From contig NC_008700.1 of assembly GCF_000015245.1 (NCBI RefSeq), positions 2,114,001-2,178,000 of the forward strand: 64,000 nt of DNA, given 5' to 3'. A program made the translations under genes and the position numbers. A model generated the notes under the pieces. It made no database searches. It was not told where the DNA came from and was given only the letters and a program-made list of their open reading frames with translations. The DNA is from Shewanella amazonensis SB2B (GTDB lineage: Bacteria > Pseudomonadota > Gammaproteobacteria > Enterobacterales > Shewanellaceae). Below are positions 54,820-63,392 of the stretch, piece by piece. Each line of letters opens with the position of its first letter. Position 1 is the stretch's first letter.

Positions 54820-55431
54820 TTGAAAAAGTCGATTGTAGTGCTCTTTTCTGCCGTGCTGCCTTTTGCGGTCTTCGCAGATGATGCCAAAGAACTGGTATCC
54901 AAATTGGATGTGATGCAGGGCATTAAGGCCAACTTCAGCCAGAAAGTAACAGATCAGAATGGCAAACTCATCCAGGAAGGCAGTGGTGTGATTGCCATGC
55001 ATCAACCCGATGCATTTTACTGGCATCTCACAGCCCCCGACGAATCTCTGATAGTGGCCAAAGACAATAGTGTCTGGGTGTATAACCCCTTTGCCGAAGA
55101 AGTCAGTATCCTGGATATGGAGGATATTCTTAAGGCTTCACCCATGGCGCTGTTGGTGCATCGTGATGAAAAACGCTGGAATGAATATCAGATTGATAGA
55201 AAAGGCAGTTGCTTTGATATCACGCCACGTCAGGGCGTTGAAAGTGCCGTCGATACTGTCTCTGTCTGTTTTGCAAATAATACGCTCTCTGACATTCGCC
55301 TGACGGATGCCCAGGGCAGCACCAGCCACTTTTCGCTGTCTGAGCAAGCGGCAGTGACCGATGCCGACGAGAGCCTATTTCAGTTTCAGATCCCCGATGG
55401 CGTCAGCATTGACGATCAGCGTCGTCAGTAA
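54820..55431 (+). CDS. lolA: Outer-membrane lipoprotein carrier protein LolA
   Basis: 203-residue periplasmic chaperone that carries lipoproteins from LolCDE to LolB. The signal peptide is 1-19 (cut after FA). The body shows the LolA pattern VMQGIKANFSQKVTDQNGKLIQEGSG and FYWHLTAPDESLIVAKDNSVWVYNPFAEEV. The start is TTG 54820, eight bases after GAGG. It sits between ftsK and rarA as in E. coli. Confidence 0.95.
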   Translation: MKKSIVVLFSAVLPFAVFADDAKELVSKLDVMQGIKANFSQKVTDQNGKLIQEGSGVIAMHQPDAFYWHLTAPDESLIVAKDNSVWVYNPFAEEVSILDMEDILKASPMALLVHRDEKRWNEYQIDRKGSCFDITPRQGVESAVDTVSVCFANNTLSDIRLTDAQGSTSHFSLSEQAAVTDADESLFQFQIPDGVSIDDQRRQ

Positions 55432-55442
55432 AAGGATGCGCT

Positions 55443-56771
55443 GTGTCGTTGAGTTTTGATTTCAGCCCCGACTTCAACCCACTGGCTGCCCGTATGCGTC
55501 CGGCCAGTGTTGAGGAGTATATAGGTCAGTCACACCTCCTCGGAGAGGGTAAGCCACTGCGGCAGGCATTGCTTGCCGGTAAGGTGCACTCGATGCTGCT
55601 TTGGGGGCCACCAGGCACTGGCAAAACCACGCTTGCCGAACTCGTCGCACGCTACGCCAATGCCCATGTTGAGCGTATCTCTGCTGTCACGTCCGGGGTC
55701 AAGGAAATCAGGGCCGCTATTGAACAGGCGAAAAACGTGGCTCAGTCCCGTGGACAGCGAACCTTGCTGTTTGTGGACGAGGTCCATCGTTTTAATAAGA
55801 GTCAACAGGATGCCTTTCTGCCGTTTATCGAAGACGGTACAGTGATTTTTATCGGCGCCACTACCGAAAACCCGTCCTTTGAAGTCAATAATGCGCTGCT
55901 GTCGCGCTGCCGCGTGTATCTCATCAAACGGCTTGAGGATGATGCGATTGGGCAGATCCTGGCACAGGCCAACAGCGATGAGGCGAGGGGACTTGGCAAA
56001 CGCGGTCTGTTGCTAAAGGCAGAACTCAAATCTGCCATCGCCAGGCTTTGCGACGGCGATGCCCGCAAGGCCCTCAATTTACTTGAACTCATGTCTGACT
56101 TACTGCCAGATGGCGGTGAGTACAATCTTGAACTTTTATCCGAGGTCGCCGGGCATCAGGCTGCAGGTTATGACAAAAATGGCGACCAGTATTACGACCT
56201 CATCAGTGCAGTGCATAAGTCCATTCGTGGCTCGGCGCCGGATGCCGCCCTCTACTGGTTTTGCCGCATTCTTGAAGGCGGCGGCGATCCCTTGTATGTG
56301 GCAAGGCGTCTTCTTGCCATTGCCTCGGAAGACATTGGCAATGCCGACCCCAATGCCATGACAGTCGCTCTGAATGCCTGGGACTGTTTTCACCGCGTCG
56401 GACCAGCCGAGGGGGAACGCGCTATCGCTCAGGCGGTGATTTACCTTGCCAGCGCGCCAAAAAGTAACGCCGTCTACACCGCCTTTAAGGCCGCCCGGGT
56501 CCTTGCCAGAGAAACAGGCAACGCGCCTGTGCCCAATCATTTGCGTAACGCCCCCACCAAGCTCATGAGTGAACTTGGCGTCGGCGAAGGTTATCGTTAT
56601 GCCCACGATGAGGATGGGGCCTTTGCCGCGGGGGAAAATTATTTTCCCGAAGTCCTGCAGCACAGCCGAATTTACCAGCCCACCGCGCGGGGTTTTGAAA
56701 AGCGCATTCGAGATAAACTTGCTCATCTCGACGCACTGAATCAACAAAGTGGGCGAAAACGCTATGAATAA
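55443..56771 (+). CDS. rarA: Replication-associated recombination protein A (MgsA)
   Basis: 442-residue AAA+ ATPase related to clamp loaders, acting at stalled forks. Walker A is GPPGTGKT (55-62), Walker B LLFVDEVHRFNK (~108), sensor 1 IGATTENPSFEVN, and the arginine finger region is in LLSRCRVY. The start is GTG 55443 with AAGGA before it. It begins 11 bp after lolA and overlaps crcB by 8 bp. Confidence 0.96.
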   Translation: MSLSFDFSPDFNPLAARMRPASVEEYIGQSHLLGEGKPLRQALLAGKVHSMLLWGPPGTGKTTLAELVARYANAHVERISAVTSGVKEIRAAIEQAKNVAQSRGQRTLLFVDEVHRFNKSQQDAFLPFIEDGTVIFIGATTENPSFEVNNALLSRCRVYLIKRLEDDAIGQILAQANSDEARGLGKRGLLLKAELKSAIARLCDGDARKALNLLELMSDLLPDGGEYNLELLSEVAGHQAAGYDKNGDQYYDLISAVHKSIRGSAPDAALYWFCRILEGGGDPLYVARRLLAIASEDIGNADPNAMTVALNAWDCFHRVGPAEGERAIAQAVIYLASAPKSNAVYTAFKAARVLARETGNAPVPNHLRNAPTKLMSELGVGEGYRYAHDEDGAFAAGENYFPEVLQHSRIYQPTARGFEKRIRDKLAHLDALNQQSGRKRYE

Positions 56772-57138
56772 CGTGCTCTATATTGCCGCGGGAGGTGCTA
56801 TAGGTGCAGTTTTGCGCTATTCCATCTCGATTCTTGCGTTACAACTCTTTGGCACCGGATTTCCTTTTGGTACACTCATCGTCAACGTGGCGGGATCCTT
56901 TTTAATGGGATGCATATACGCCCTGGCGGAGCTCAGCCATATTGGTCCTGAGTGGAAAGCCCTGATTGGTGTTGGCCTTCTGGGTGCTTTAACGACGTTT
57001 TCCACCTTCTCAAACGAAACCTTGCTGCTGTTGCAGCAGGGTGAACTTGTGAAGGCGAGCCTGAATGTGCTTCTGAACCTGATACTTTGCCTGACCGTGG
57101 TGTATCTAGGGCAGCAGCTGATTTATTCCCGCGTTTAA
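56764..57138 (+). CDS. crcB: Fluoride ion channel CrcB/FluC
   Basis: 124-residue dual-topology membrane protein with four helices that exports fluoride as a dimer. Conserved parts are GGAIGAVLRYS, NVAGSFLMG and LTTFSTFSNE. The ATG overlaps the last 8 bp of rarA (ATGAATAA). A GTG 15 bp upstream is less likely. No fluoride riboswitch can be present because the gene has no leader of its own, so expression probably follows the operon. Confidence 0.94.
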   Translation: MNNVLYIAAGGAIGAVLRYSISILALQLFGTGFPFGTLIVNVAGSFLMGCIYALAELSHIGPEWKALIGVGLLGALTTFSTFSNETLLLLQQGELVKASLNVLLNLILCLTVVYLGQQLIYSRV

Positions 57139-57155
57139 CTTATAAGACAACAAGT

Positions 57156-58442
57156 ATGTTAGATACCAAATATCTCCGTAATGAACTGGAATTCACCAAA
57201 GAGCGTCTGGCCGCACGCGGCTTCGCGCTGGACATCGATCATCTCAAAGCGCTGGAAGAAAAGCGCAAGTCGCTGCAGGTCGCCACTGAAGAGCTGCAGG
57301 CCAGTCGCAACGCAATTTCCAAATCCATCGGTCAGGCAAAGTCCCGTGGTGAAGACGTCGCGCCCATCATGGCTCAGGTAGGTAACCTGGGTACCGAGCT
57401 TGAGGCCAAAAAAATCGAATTGGCAGCGCTGCTGGAAGAAATCAACGCCATTGCCATGTCAGTGCCCAACCTGCCTGATGAGTCAGTGCCTGTTGGGAAA
57501 GACGAAAGTGAAAACGTTGAAATTCGCCGTTGGGGCGAGCCACGCAGCTTTGATTTTGCAGTTAAAGATCATGTGGATCTGGGTGAAACCCTGGGTGGTT
57601 TGGATTTCAAGAGCGCGGTTAAGATCACCGGCTCACGCTTTATCGTTATGAAAGGCCAGATTGCCCGCATGCACCGCGCACTGGCGCAGTTTATGCTGGA
57701 TCTGCATACCATTGAGCACGGTTATACTGAGGCCTATGTGCCTTTGCTGGTAAACACAGACAGTTTACTGGGTACTGGTCAGTTACCCAAGTTCAGTGAA
57801 GACCTGTTCAACCTCAAGCCTGCGACCGAAGAAGGTCAGGCACTGAGCCTGATCCCAACGGCAGAAGTACCAGTGACCAACCTGGTGCGTGATACCATCC
57901 TTGATGAGGCCGACCTGCCTATCAAGATTACCGCACACACGGCATGCTTCCGCTCCGAAGCCGGTTCATACGGTAAAGATACCCGTGGTCTTATCCGTCA
58001 GCACCAGTTCGACAAAGTGGAAATGGTGCAGATAGTTAAGCCCGAAAACTCCATGGATGCCCTTGAGCAAATGGTTGGCCACGCCGAAAACGTACTGAAA
58101 AAGCTGGGTCTGCCATACCGCACAGTGGTGCTTTGCACCGGCGACATGGGCTTTGGTGCCGCCAAGACCTACGACATTGAAGTATGGCTGCCTGCGCAGA
58201 ACACCTATCGTGAAATCTCTTCGTGCTCTAACGTGAAGGATTTCCAGGCCCGCCGTATGCAAGCCCGCTATCGCAGCAAAGAAGACAACAAGCCTGCACT
58301 GGTTCACACCCTCAATGGTTCAGGTCTTGCGGTAGGTCGTACTCTGGTAGCGATTCTGGAGAACTATCAGAATGCCGATGGTACAGTTACCGTGCCTGAA
58401 GCCCTGCGCCCATATATGGGTGGTATTGAGCAACTCGGTTAA
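57156..58442 (+). CDS. serS: Seryl-tRNA synthetase
   Basis: 428-residue class II synthetase. The N-terminal tRNA-binding coiled coil (about 28-105) precedes the catalytic core, with motif 2 CFRSEAGSYGKDTRGLIRQHQF and motif 3 GSGLAVGRTLVAILENYQ; the TAEVPVTN loop binds serine. The frame runs 23 codons further upstream inside crcB, but MLDTKYLRNELEFTKERL is the family start. It is the last large gene of the ftsK-lolA-rarA-crcB-serS run. Confidence 0.97.
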   Translation: MLDTKYLRNELEFTKERLAARGFALDIDHLKALEEKRKSLQVATEELQASRNAISKSIGQAKSRGEDVAPIMAQVGNLGTELEAKKIELAALLEEINAIAMSVPNLPDESVPVGKDESENVEIRRWGEPRSFDFAVKDHVDLGETLGGLDFKSAVKITGSRFIVMKGQIARMHRALAQFMLDLHTIEHGYTEAYVPLLVNTDSLLGTGQLPKFSEDLFNLKPATEEGQALSLIPTAEVPVTNLVRDTILDEADLPIKITAHTACFRSEAGSYGKDTRGLIRQHQFDKVEMVQIVKPENSMDALEQMVGHAENVLKKLGLPYRTVVLCTGDMGFGAAKTYDIEVWLPAQNTYREISSCSNVKDFQARRMQARYRSKEDNKPALVHTLNGSGLAVGRTLVAILENYQNADGTVTVPEALRPYMGGIEQLG

Positions 58443-58469
58443 TAACAAGACACTATTTTTCAAGGTTAT

Positions 58470-58589
58470 ATGGATAACGGTCAACGCTACTTACGTTGGC
58501 TTTCATACGTGGCAGTGATAGCGGTGTTTGTCGGTATCATGTTCGCTACCTTGGGGAAGGCCTTCTTGATTGTGTTAGATAACGTCTAA
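58470..58589 (+). CDS. Small membrane peptide, 39 residues
   Basis: An uncalled-size gene: ATG 58470 to TAA 58587-58589. It reads MDNGQRYLRWLSYVAVIAV then a continued hydrophobic stretch ending FLIVLDNV, a single membrane helix with a positively charged front (R6, R9), so probably N-in. AAGG lies 4 bases before the ATG. It starts 27 bp after the serS stop and ends 6 bp before a strong terminator, so it occupies the 3' end of the serS transcript. No function is known. Confidence 0.62.
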   Translation: MDNGQRYLRWLSYVAVIAVFVGIMFATLGKAFLIVLDNV

Positions 58590-58594
58590 CAGTT

Positions 58595-58621
58595 AAAAGC
58601 CCCGCAATAGCGGGGCTTTTT
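58595..58621 (+). terminator. Terminator of the serS operon
   Basis: AAAAGCCCCGC-AATA-GCGGGGCTTTTT. It is symmetric and may also end the tus operon arriving from the other side. Confidence 0.93.
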
Positions 58622-58645
58622 GTATTCTGTCTTAATCGGCGCCTG

Positions 58646-58984
58646 TTAAATGCACTTGGCAGGTTTGGGCAAACCGGCAATTTTGGTGGCTTGCTTGGCT
58701 GGACCTATCGGGAACAGGGTGTAGAGATATTTGGAATTGCCTTTATCCGGGCCAAACTTTTGCCCCATGGCTTTGACCAGCGCGCGGATAGCTGGGCTGG
58801 TTTTGTACTCCAAATAAAAATCCCGAACGAAGTTGACTACTTCCCAGTGGGCTTCTGTCATCACGATGGACTCAGACTCCGCCAGCACAAGCGCGAGTTC
58901 GGGGCTCCAGTCGTTAACCGACAGCAGATAGCCATTTTTATCGACTTCAATCTGCTGGCCCTTAAACAAAATCGAATCTACCAC
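58646..58984 (-). CDS. tusE: Sulfur relay protein TusE (DsrC family)
   Basis: 112-residue sulfur carrier that takes persulfide from TusBCD and passes it to MnmA for 2-thiouridine in tRNA. The conserved penultimate cysteine is present (PKPAKCI, C111). DsrC-like landmarks are VNDWSPELALVLA and HWEVVNFVRDFY. Its start overlaps the end of tusB by 7 bp. It is the last gene of tusDCBE. Confidence 0.94.
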   Translation of the reverse strand: MVDSILFKGQQIEVDKNGYLLSVNDWSPELALVLAESESIVMTEAHWEVVNFVRDFYLEYKTSPAIRALVKAMGQKFGPDKGNSKYLYTLFPIGPAKQATKIAGLPKPAKCI

Positions 58985-59271
58985 GTAATCACCTTGTCAA
59001 ACGTTAAAGAGAGTTTTACCCAGTCGTGGTAATCAACCAACTTCGCATCAGGGTAACGTGCTGTAATCATGGCTGTCAGCCCCCGGGCATGGACATCTTC
59101 ATCTAAAAAATACACAGTTTTGCCGGCAAGTTTTGCCTGCCAACTGGCATGAAGCAGGGAGCCTGTGGCATTGCCACTGATTATCAGCGCATCCTGCTTA
59201 CCCGCATAGCGAAGGGCGAGGCGAAGACCGGCGCTTTGCGCAGATGAGCTTTGAATATGATGCAAAATCAT
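58978..59271 (-). CDS. tusB: Sulfur relay protein TusB
   Basis: 97-residue subunit of the TusBCD hexamer. Short DsrH-type fold (MILHHIQSSS..., LIISGNATGSLL, VYFLDEDVHARGL). It has no cysteine, which is normal for TusB. Its ATG shares one base with the tusC stop, and its end overlaps tusE by 7 bp. Confidence 0.9.
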   Translation of the reverse strand: MILHHIQSSSAQSAGLRLALRYAGKQDALIISGNATGSLLHASWQAKLAGKTVYFLDEDVHARGLTAMITARYPDAKLVDYHDWVKLSLTFDKVITW

Positions 59272-59633
59272 CAGTACACCACCACTTCATCGACCGAGCC
59301 GAAATGTTCACGGATATCACTGTTTGTCAGCACTTGAACATCCAGGGGCAGAGCGCTTGGCGCTATCGCGAATTCCTTCAGGCTTTCCTCACACACGTAA
59401 AGGTTTTCGATATCGTAAAACTCCAGCGCACCAAAGGTGGCTATGTAGTCGCGGCAACCGATGGATTCCGGCTCTTGATTAGAGATCAGGTGCAGTACGC
59501 CTTCATCGGTGAACAGTAAACTGGTTTCTAAATCATAACTAGCTGCCAGCATGGCAAAATCCAGTGCCTCCCGGCCAGCAGCATTGCTGTGGGGCGACGT
59601 TGAAAACACAACACAGAGTTTTTTCACTGTCAC
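59271..59633 (-). CDS. tusC: Sulfur relay protein TusC
   Basis: 120-residue DsrF-type subunit (KKLCVVFSTSPHSNAAGREALDFAMLAASYDLETSLLFTDEGVLHL). It is structural in the TusBCD complex. It starts 3 bp after the tusD stop and abuts tusB. Confidence 0.91.
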   Translation of the reverse strand: MTVKKLCVVFSTSPHSNAAGREALDFAMLAASYDLETSLLFTDEGVLHLISNQEPESIGCRDYIATFGALEFYDIENLYVCEESLKEFAIAPSALPLDVQVLTNSDIREHFGSVDEVVVY

Positions 59634-59636
59634 TCC

Positions 59637-60026
59637 TTAGAAACAGATGAGCCGGTCGGCTTTGGCGATGCCACTTACCAACTCGCCCAGGCCGCCGTTA
59701 GTGAAATGTTCATCCACATTCCAATGACTGAGCCCTTGGGTTTCAGCTTCTTCTTTCGCCACCATGCCTCGTCTTAAGGCCGCAGACACGCAATTGACCA
59801 GTTCAACATTGTGTAGTTTGGCCAGTTTTTGCCAAGCCTGATACACGTTGAACTCATCGGATGCTGGCGAACCGAGGCTCGATGCGTTAAACACGCCATC
59901 CTGATAAAAAAATACCTGAAGAATGTGGTGGCCTTCGTCGATTGCGGCCTTGGCAAACCTGAGCGCGTGCACGGGCGCTGCGCTACCATAGGCTTTACCT
60001 GATACCTGAAGAATAAATGTGCTCAT
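59637..60026 (-). CDS. tusD: Sulfurtransferase TusD
   Basis: 129-residue DsrE-type subunit that accepts sulfur from TusA. The catalytic cysteine is C79 in VELVNCVSAALRRGM. SPASDEFNVYQAWQKL is also conserved. I chose ATG 60026 (MSTFILQVSGKAYGS), matching the family N-terminus. An ATG at 60056 lies inside the upstream terminator stem. Its T-rich 5' edge is the U-run of that terminator, so initiation may be weak or regulated. Confidence 0.91.
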   Translation of the reverse strand: MSTFILQVSGKAYGSAAPVHALRFAKAAIDEGHHILQVFFYQDGVFNASSLGSPASDEFNVYQAWQKLAKLHNVELVNCVSAALRRGMVAKEEAETQGLSHWNVDEHFTNGGLGELVSGIAKADRLICF

Positions 60027-60032
60027 AATAAA

Positions 60033-60060
60033 AAAATGGCCCTCGAAGTGGGCCATTTTA
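60033..60060 (-). terminator. Terminator/attenuator between yccA and tusD
   Basis: On the minus strand AAAATGGCCC-ACTTCGA-GGGCCATTTTTTT. The T run ends only four bases before the tusD ATG, so read-through or a promoter overlapping the hairpin is needed for tus expression. Confidence 0.85.
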
Positions 60061-60079
60061 CCTTAACTCTGTGGAATGT

Positions 60080-60736
60080 TTAATCGTCGTTGTTCATGCC
60101 AAGAATGCGCAAAATAGCGAGGAACAAATTGAGGAAGTCCAGATACAGCGACACAGTGGCGCGAATATAGTTGGTTTCGCCGCCGTTTACGATGCGACTG
60201 GTATCAAACAGAATAAGACCGGTAAACACCAAAGCGGTTGCCCAGGACAGCAGCATGTACGCGGTGCTGTTGCCAACGAACAAATTAATCAGGCCACCAA
60301 TCACAATCACAATTAAACCGGCGAACAAAAAGCCACCCATAAAAGAGAAGTCTTTTTTAGTGGTGAGGGCATACATGGACAAGCCGATAAAAATGGCTGA
60401 CGTGAGGCCGAATGCTTGCATGATAAGTTCAGGGCCATTGGCCATGCCCGCATAGTGGTTCAGGATAAAACCGAGTGAAGCGCCTTCCATACCAGTAAAG
60501 GCAAATACCCAAAACAGACCTGCTGCGGTGTCGGCTTTACGCAGGGTGACAAACAGCAGAATGAATCCGCCGATGGCAAAACCCAGAGACATCAAAGGCG
60601 AAATGCCCATCGCCGTGGCAATCCAGGCGCACAGCGCTGAAAATGCCAGTGTCATGGAAAGCAACATATAGGTGTTTTTGATGAGCTTGTTGACTTCCAG
60701 TGTCGACTGCTTGGAAACCAGAATTTCCTGTGACAT
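60080..60736 (-). CDS. yccA: Bax-inhibitor-1-family membrane protein YccA
   Basis: 218-residue inner-membrane protein with seven predicted helices, a BI-1 homologue that is a substrate and modulator of FtsH. It has the typical N-terminal helix NKLIKNTYMLLSMTLAFSALCAW and C-terminal SLYLDFLNLFLAILRILG. The yccA-tus order resembles E. coli, where yccA neighbours tusE. A GGAG site lies close to the ATG. Confidence 0.93.
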   Translation of the reverse strand: MSQEILVSKQSTLEVNKLIKNTYMLLSMTLAFSALCAWIATAMGISPLMSLGFAIGGFILLFVTLRKADTAAGLFWVFAFTGMEGASLGFILNHYAGMANGPELIMQAFGLTSAIFIGLSMYALTTKKDFSFMGGFLFAGLIVIVIGGLINLFVGNSTAYMLLSWATALVFTGLILFDTSRIVNGGETNYIRATVSLYLDFLNLFLAILRILGMNNDD

Positions 60737-60801
60737 TTCAATGTCTCCTTAATGTATGACTATCTTGGCTATCATAACTGAATTCCCGGCGGAAACCACA
60801 C

Positions 60802-61704
60802 TTATGCCAGCCATTCGCGGTGCAGCTTTTCACTGTCGCCGAGGTAATCAAGCACCCAACTGAGTGCAGGCGAGGGCGCATCACCGTTCCACGCCAGACA
60901 GCAAGGACTGGGCGCCTTTGGCTGCTCAAGTGTTTTTTCCATCAACAATCCGGCCTGAATAAAGGGCGCCGCAAGGTGTCTTGGCATGTAACCTATTCCC
61001 AAGCCGTTGGTGAAACAGTTAATGGCACGGATCCAGTCCGGCACAACCAGCCGACGTTGATTGTCCAAAAGCCAGGTCGTACGTTTGGGAATTTCCCGCG
61101 ATGTATCTTCAAGACAAATGGAGGGGAATGGCCTTAGCATATCATCGCTTAACGGTGCCTCTATGGACGCAAGAGGGTGATTTTTAGACACCAAAAACGC
61201 CCAGTCGATAACCCCCATGTCCCGGTATTGGAATACGCCACCAACGGGAATGGCCGTTGTAGCGCCAATGGCAATGTGGCTGCGTCCTGTAGCAAGTGCT
61301 TCCCATACACCGTTGAATACTTCGATGCGTATGATTAACTCGACATCCTGAAAATGCCTGTAAAAATCAGCGATTAACACGCTTATCTTGTCTGCTCGGA
61401 CAATGTTGTCCAGCGCGATGGACAGGGTTGGTTGCCAGCCATTGGCAATACGCTGTGTTCCGCGCTTGAGTTCATCCATTTGCGATAGCATGGCGCGGGC
61501 TTCACGGACGAAGTGCTCACCGGCTACCGTCAGACTCACGCTACGGTGATGGCGGTTAAACAGTACCACACCCAATTCGTCTTCGATTTGCTTGATTGCA
61601 TAGCTGACCGCGGAAGGCACCTTGTGCAACTTTGCCGCTGCAGCGGTAAAACTACCGACCTGAGCAACGATATCGACCAACTCCAGCGATTGTTCCGACA
61701 GCAT
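60802..61704 (-). CDS. punR: LysR-type regulator PunR (YdhB)
   Basis: 300-residue LysR regulator. HTH (SFTAAAAKLHKVPSAVSYAIKQIEDELGVVLFNR, about 18-51) and a ligand domain with RADKISVLIADFYRHFQDVELIIRIEVFNGVWEAL match E. coli PunR closely. PunR activates the purine nucleoside importer gene punC, which is divergent here as in E. coli. ATG 61704 with AGGAA upstream gives the family length. An extension to 61740 is rejected. Confidence 0.92.
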   Translation of the reverse strand: MLSEQSLELVDIVAQVGSFTAAAAKLHKVPSAVSYAIKQIEDELGVVLFNRHHRSVSLTVAGEHFVREARAMLSQMDELKRGTQRIANGWQPTLSIALDNIVRADKISVLIADFYRHFQDVELIIRIEVFNGVWEALATGRSHIAIGATTAIPVGGVFQYRDMGVIDWAFLVSKNHPLASIEAPLSDDMLRPFPSICLEDTSREIPKRTTWLLDNQRRLVVPDWIRAINCFTNGLGIGYMPRHLAAPFIQAGLLMEKTLEQPKAPSPCCLAWNGDAPSPALSWVLDYLGDSEKLHREWLA

Positions 61705-61842
61705 GGTGAATTTCCTGATGTAAGAAGGGCACTTTGCCATGAATTATTTTGGTTACAGTATGCAAAATTAACCGTTTCACAGCGGTAAAACAAGTTATTA
61801 GACTCCACGGCGCTAAGATAAATCTAAATCGTGGAGGTATGT

Positions 61843-63144
61843 TTGATTTCCAATTCACTGACTAAACGCAGAAGTTTAGTATTCTTCCCCTATCTTGCGC
61901 TGCTGAGTATGCTCGGATTTTTGGCCACAGACATGTATCTTCCTGCATTCAATCAGATTGAATCTAGTTTGAACACGTCCGCCAGTTTGGTGGCCATGAC
62001 CCTTACCTGCTTTTTGGGTGGTCTCGCCATTGGGCAACTGGCATATGGCAGCCTTTGCGACAAATTTGGCAAGCGAAACACACTAATGGCTGGCCTTGGT
62101 GTATTTGCTGTAAGCAGCATTTTGCTGGGGTTTACCGAAAATATCAGTGTCTTTTTTGTGCTCAGGGTTATTCAAGCATTCGGTGCATGCAGTGCCGCCG
62201 TCATCTGGCAAGCACTGGTGATGGAAAAATTTGACGAAGGCGAGGCGAGAAAGGTGTTTTCGTCGATTATGCCCTTGGTTGCTCTGTCTCCAGCACTGGC
62301 GCCTTTGATGGGAGCCTGGGTCAGCGAGCAGTTTGGCTGGCGTGCCATCTTCATCATCCTGGCCATTGTTGGGCTATTACTGGCCGCCATGACACCAGCG
62401 CTGGCGAAAGAATCCCGCACTCGCAGCCAATCCGAGCCTATTCTTGTTAAGAACATCCTGAAAAACCGTGCTTTTCAGAATAACGTGGCGATATTTGGGG
62501 CCTGCAGTGCTGCCTTCTTTTGCTATCTGACATTGTGGCCTGCTGTGATGCAACACCATGGCTACGCTGCTGCAGAAATTGGGCTCAGTTTTATTCCTCA
62601 AACCCTGGCATTTATGCTGGGCGGGTTTGCCTGCAAAAAAGCATTGCACTCCCATAGCCCTGAAGCTATCAAGAACATGCTCATCACAGGGTTTGTGGTG
62701 TTGTCTCTGGTGCTTTTTCTGTTAACGCAACTCGGTGCGGGGATCCTGGCCGTGCTTTGGGTGTTTGCAGCCCTTGCCGCAATTAATGGTGCTGTTTATC
62801 CCTTGCTGGTAACTGACGCCCTGGCGCCATTCTCCAACAACGCTACCAAGGCTGCCGGTTGGCAAAACTTCCTGCAATTGGGTATGGCGTTTATTGCGTC
62901 AGCAGCTGTAGCCCTGATTGCCCATTGGTTTGAAAAGGCTATCGGCACCGGTATTCTCGTGTGCGCTGCCATAGTGCTCGTGGCGTGGTGGCGTATGAAC
63001 TGGAGTACCTGGCGTGGTAGTTGGTGTTTCCCGGACCCCGCCAGAATGGGGGTCCTACGGACTGAAAAGCGTGAACATTCCGATAACGACACTAAAACGC
63101 ACGGTGTCTGCAACGTCAGTAGTCAACAGAAAGACACTGACTGA
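61843..63144 (+). CDS. punC: MFS purine nucleoside transporter PunC (YdhC)
   Basis: 433-residue transporter with 12 helices, DHA1-like. GFLATDMYLPAF in TM1, the loop motif GSLCDKFGKRNTLMAGL, and RVIQAFGACSAAVIWQALV match E. coli PunC. The start is TTG 61843, five bases after GGAGG (61833-61837). A GTG at 61831 overlaps that site, and the ATG at 61839 is out of frame. A hydrophilic C-terminal tail of about 45 residues is longer than in E. coli. It is divergent from punR. Confidence 0.9.
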   Translation: MISNSLTKRRSLVFFPYLALLSMLGFLATDMYLPAFNQIESSLNTSASLVAMTLTCFLGGLAIGQLAYGSLCDKFGKRNTLMAGLGVFAVSSILLGFTENISVFFVLRVIQAFGACSAAVIWQALVMEKFDEGEARKVFSSIMPLVALSPALAPLMGAWVSEQFGWRAIFIILAIVGLLLAAMTPALAKESRTRSQSEPILVKNILKNRAFQNNVAIFGACSAAFFCYLTLWPAVMQHHGYAAAEIGLSFIPQTLAFMLGGFACKKALHSHSPEAIKNMLITGFVVLSLVLFLLTQLGAGILAVLWVFAALAAINGAVYPLLVTDALAPFSNNATKAAGWQNFLQLGMAFIASAAVALIAHWFEKAIGTGILVCAAIVLVAWWRMNWSTWRGSWCFPDPARMGVLRTEKREHSDNDTKTHGVCNVSSQQKDTD

Positions 63145-63204
63145 CAGAGGTGTCAGAGGTCACAGTGTAACGCTATTGGTTGCCATTTGGTTTATATGAC
63201 CCCC

Positions 63205-63244
63205 TTGAGTAAGCTGCCCGGCTTTGGCTAGGCGCCTTACTCAA
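63205..63244 (+). terminator. Inverted repeat downstream of punC
   Basis: TTGAGTAAG and CTTACTCAA pair perfectly over 9 bp around a 22-nt GC-rich loop that can form GCC/GGC. It is followed by TTTACTC, a poor U tract. It could end punC, 60 bp upstream, or be a binding site. Confidence 0.45.
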
Positions 63245-63392
63245 TTTACTCAGGAATTGCGCTTTGTAGGGGCCATTCATATCAGAATAAGGATAAGTGT
63301 CTGAAGCTTAGGAAATGAGCGCTAAACGGAAAACCGACACTGATGCCGGACGTCGATTGGGCGGGTTGCCACGTTTAGGTTAGCAAGGTCTG

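Noticed and set aside
57087..57155. Longer serS N-terminus inside crcB
   Set aside because: The added residues overlap crcB and are not found in SerRS proteins.
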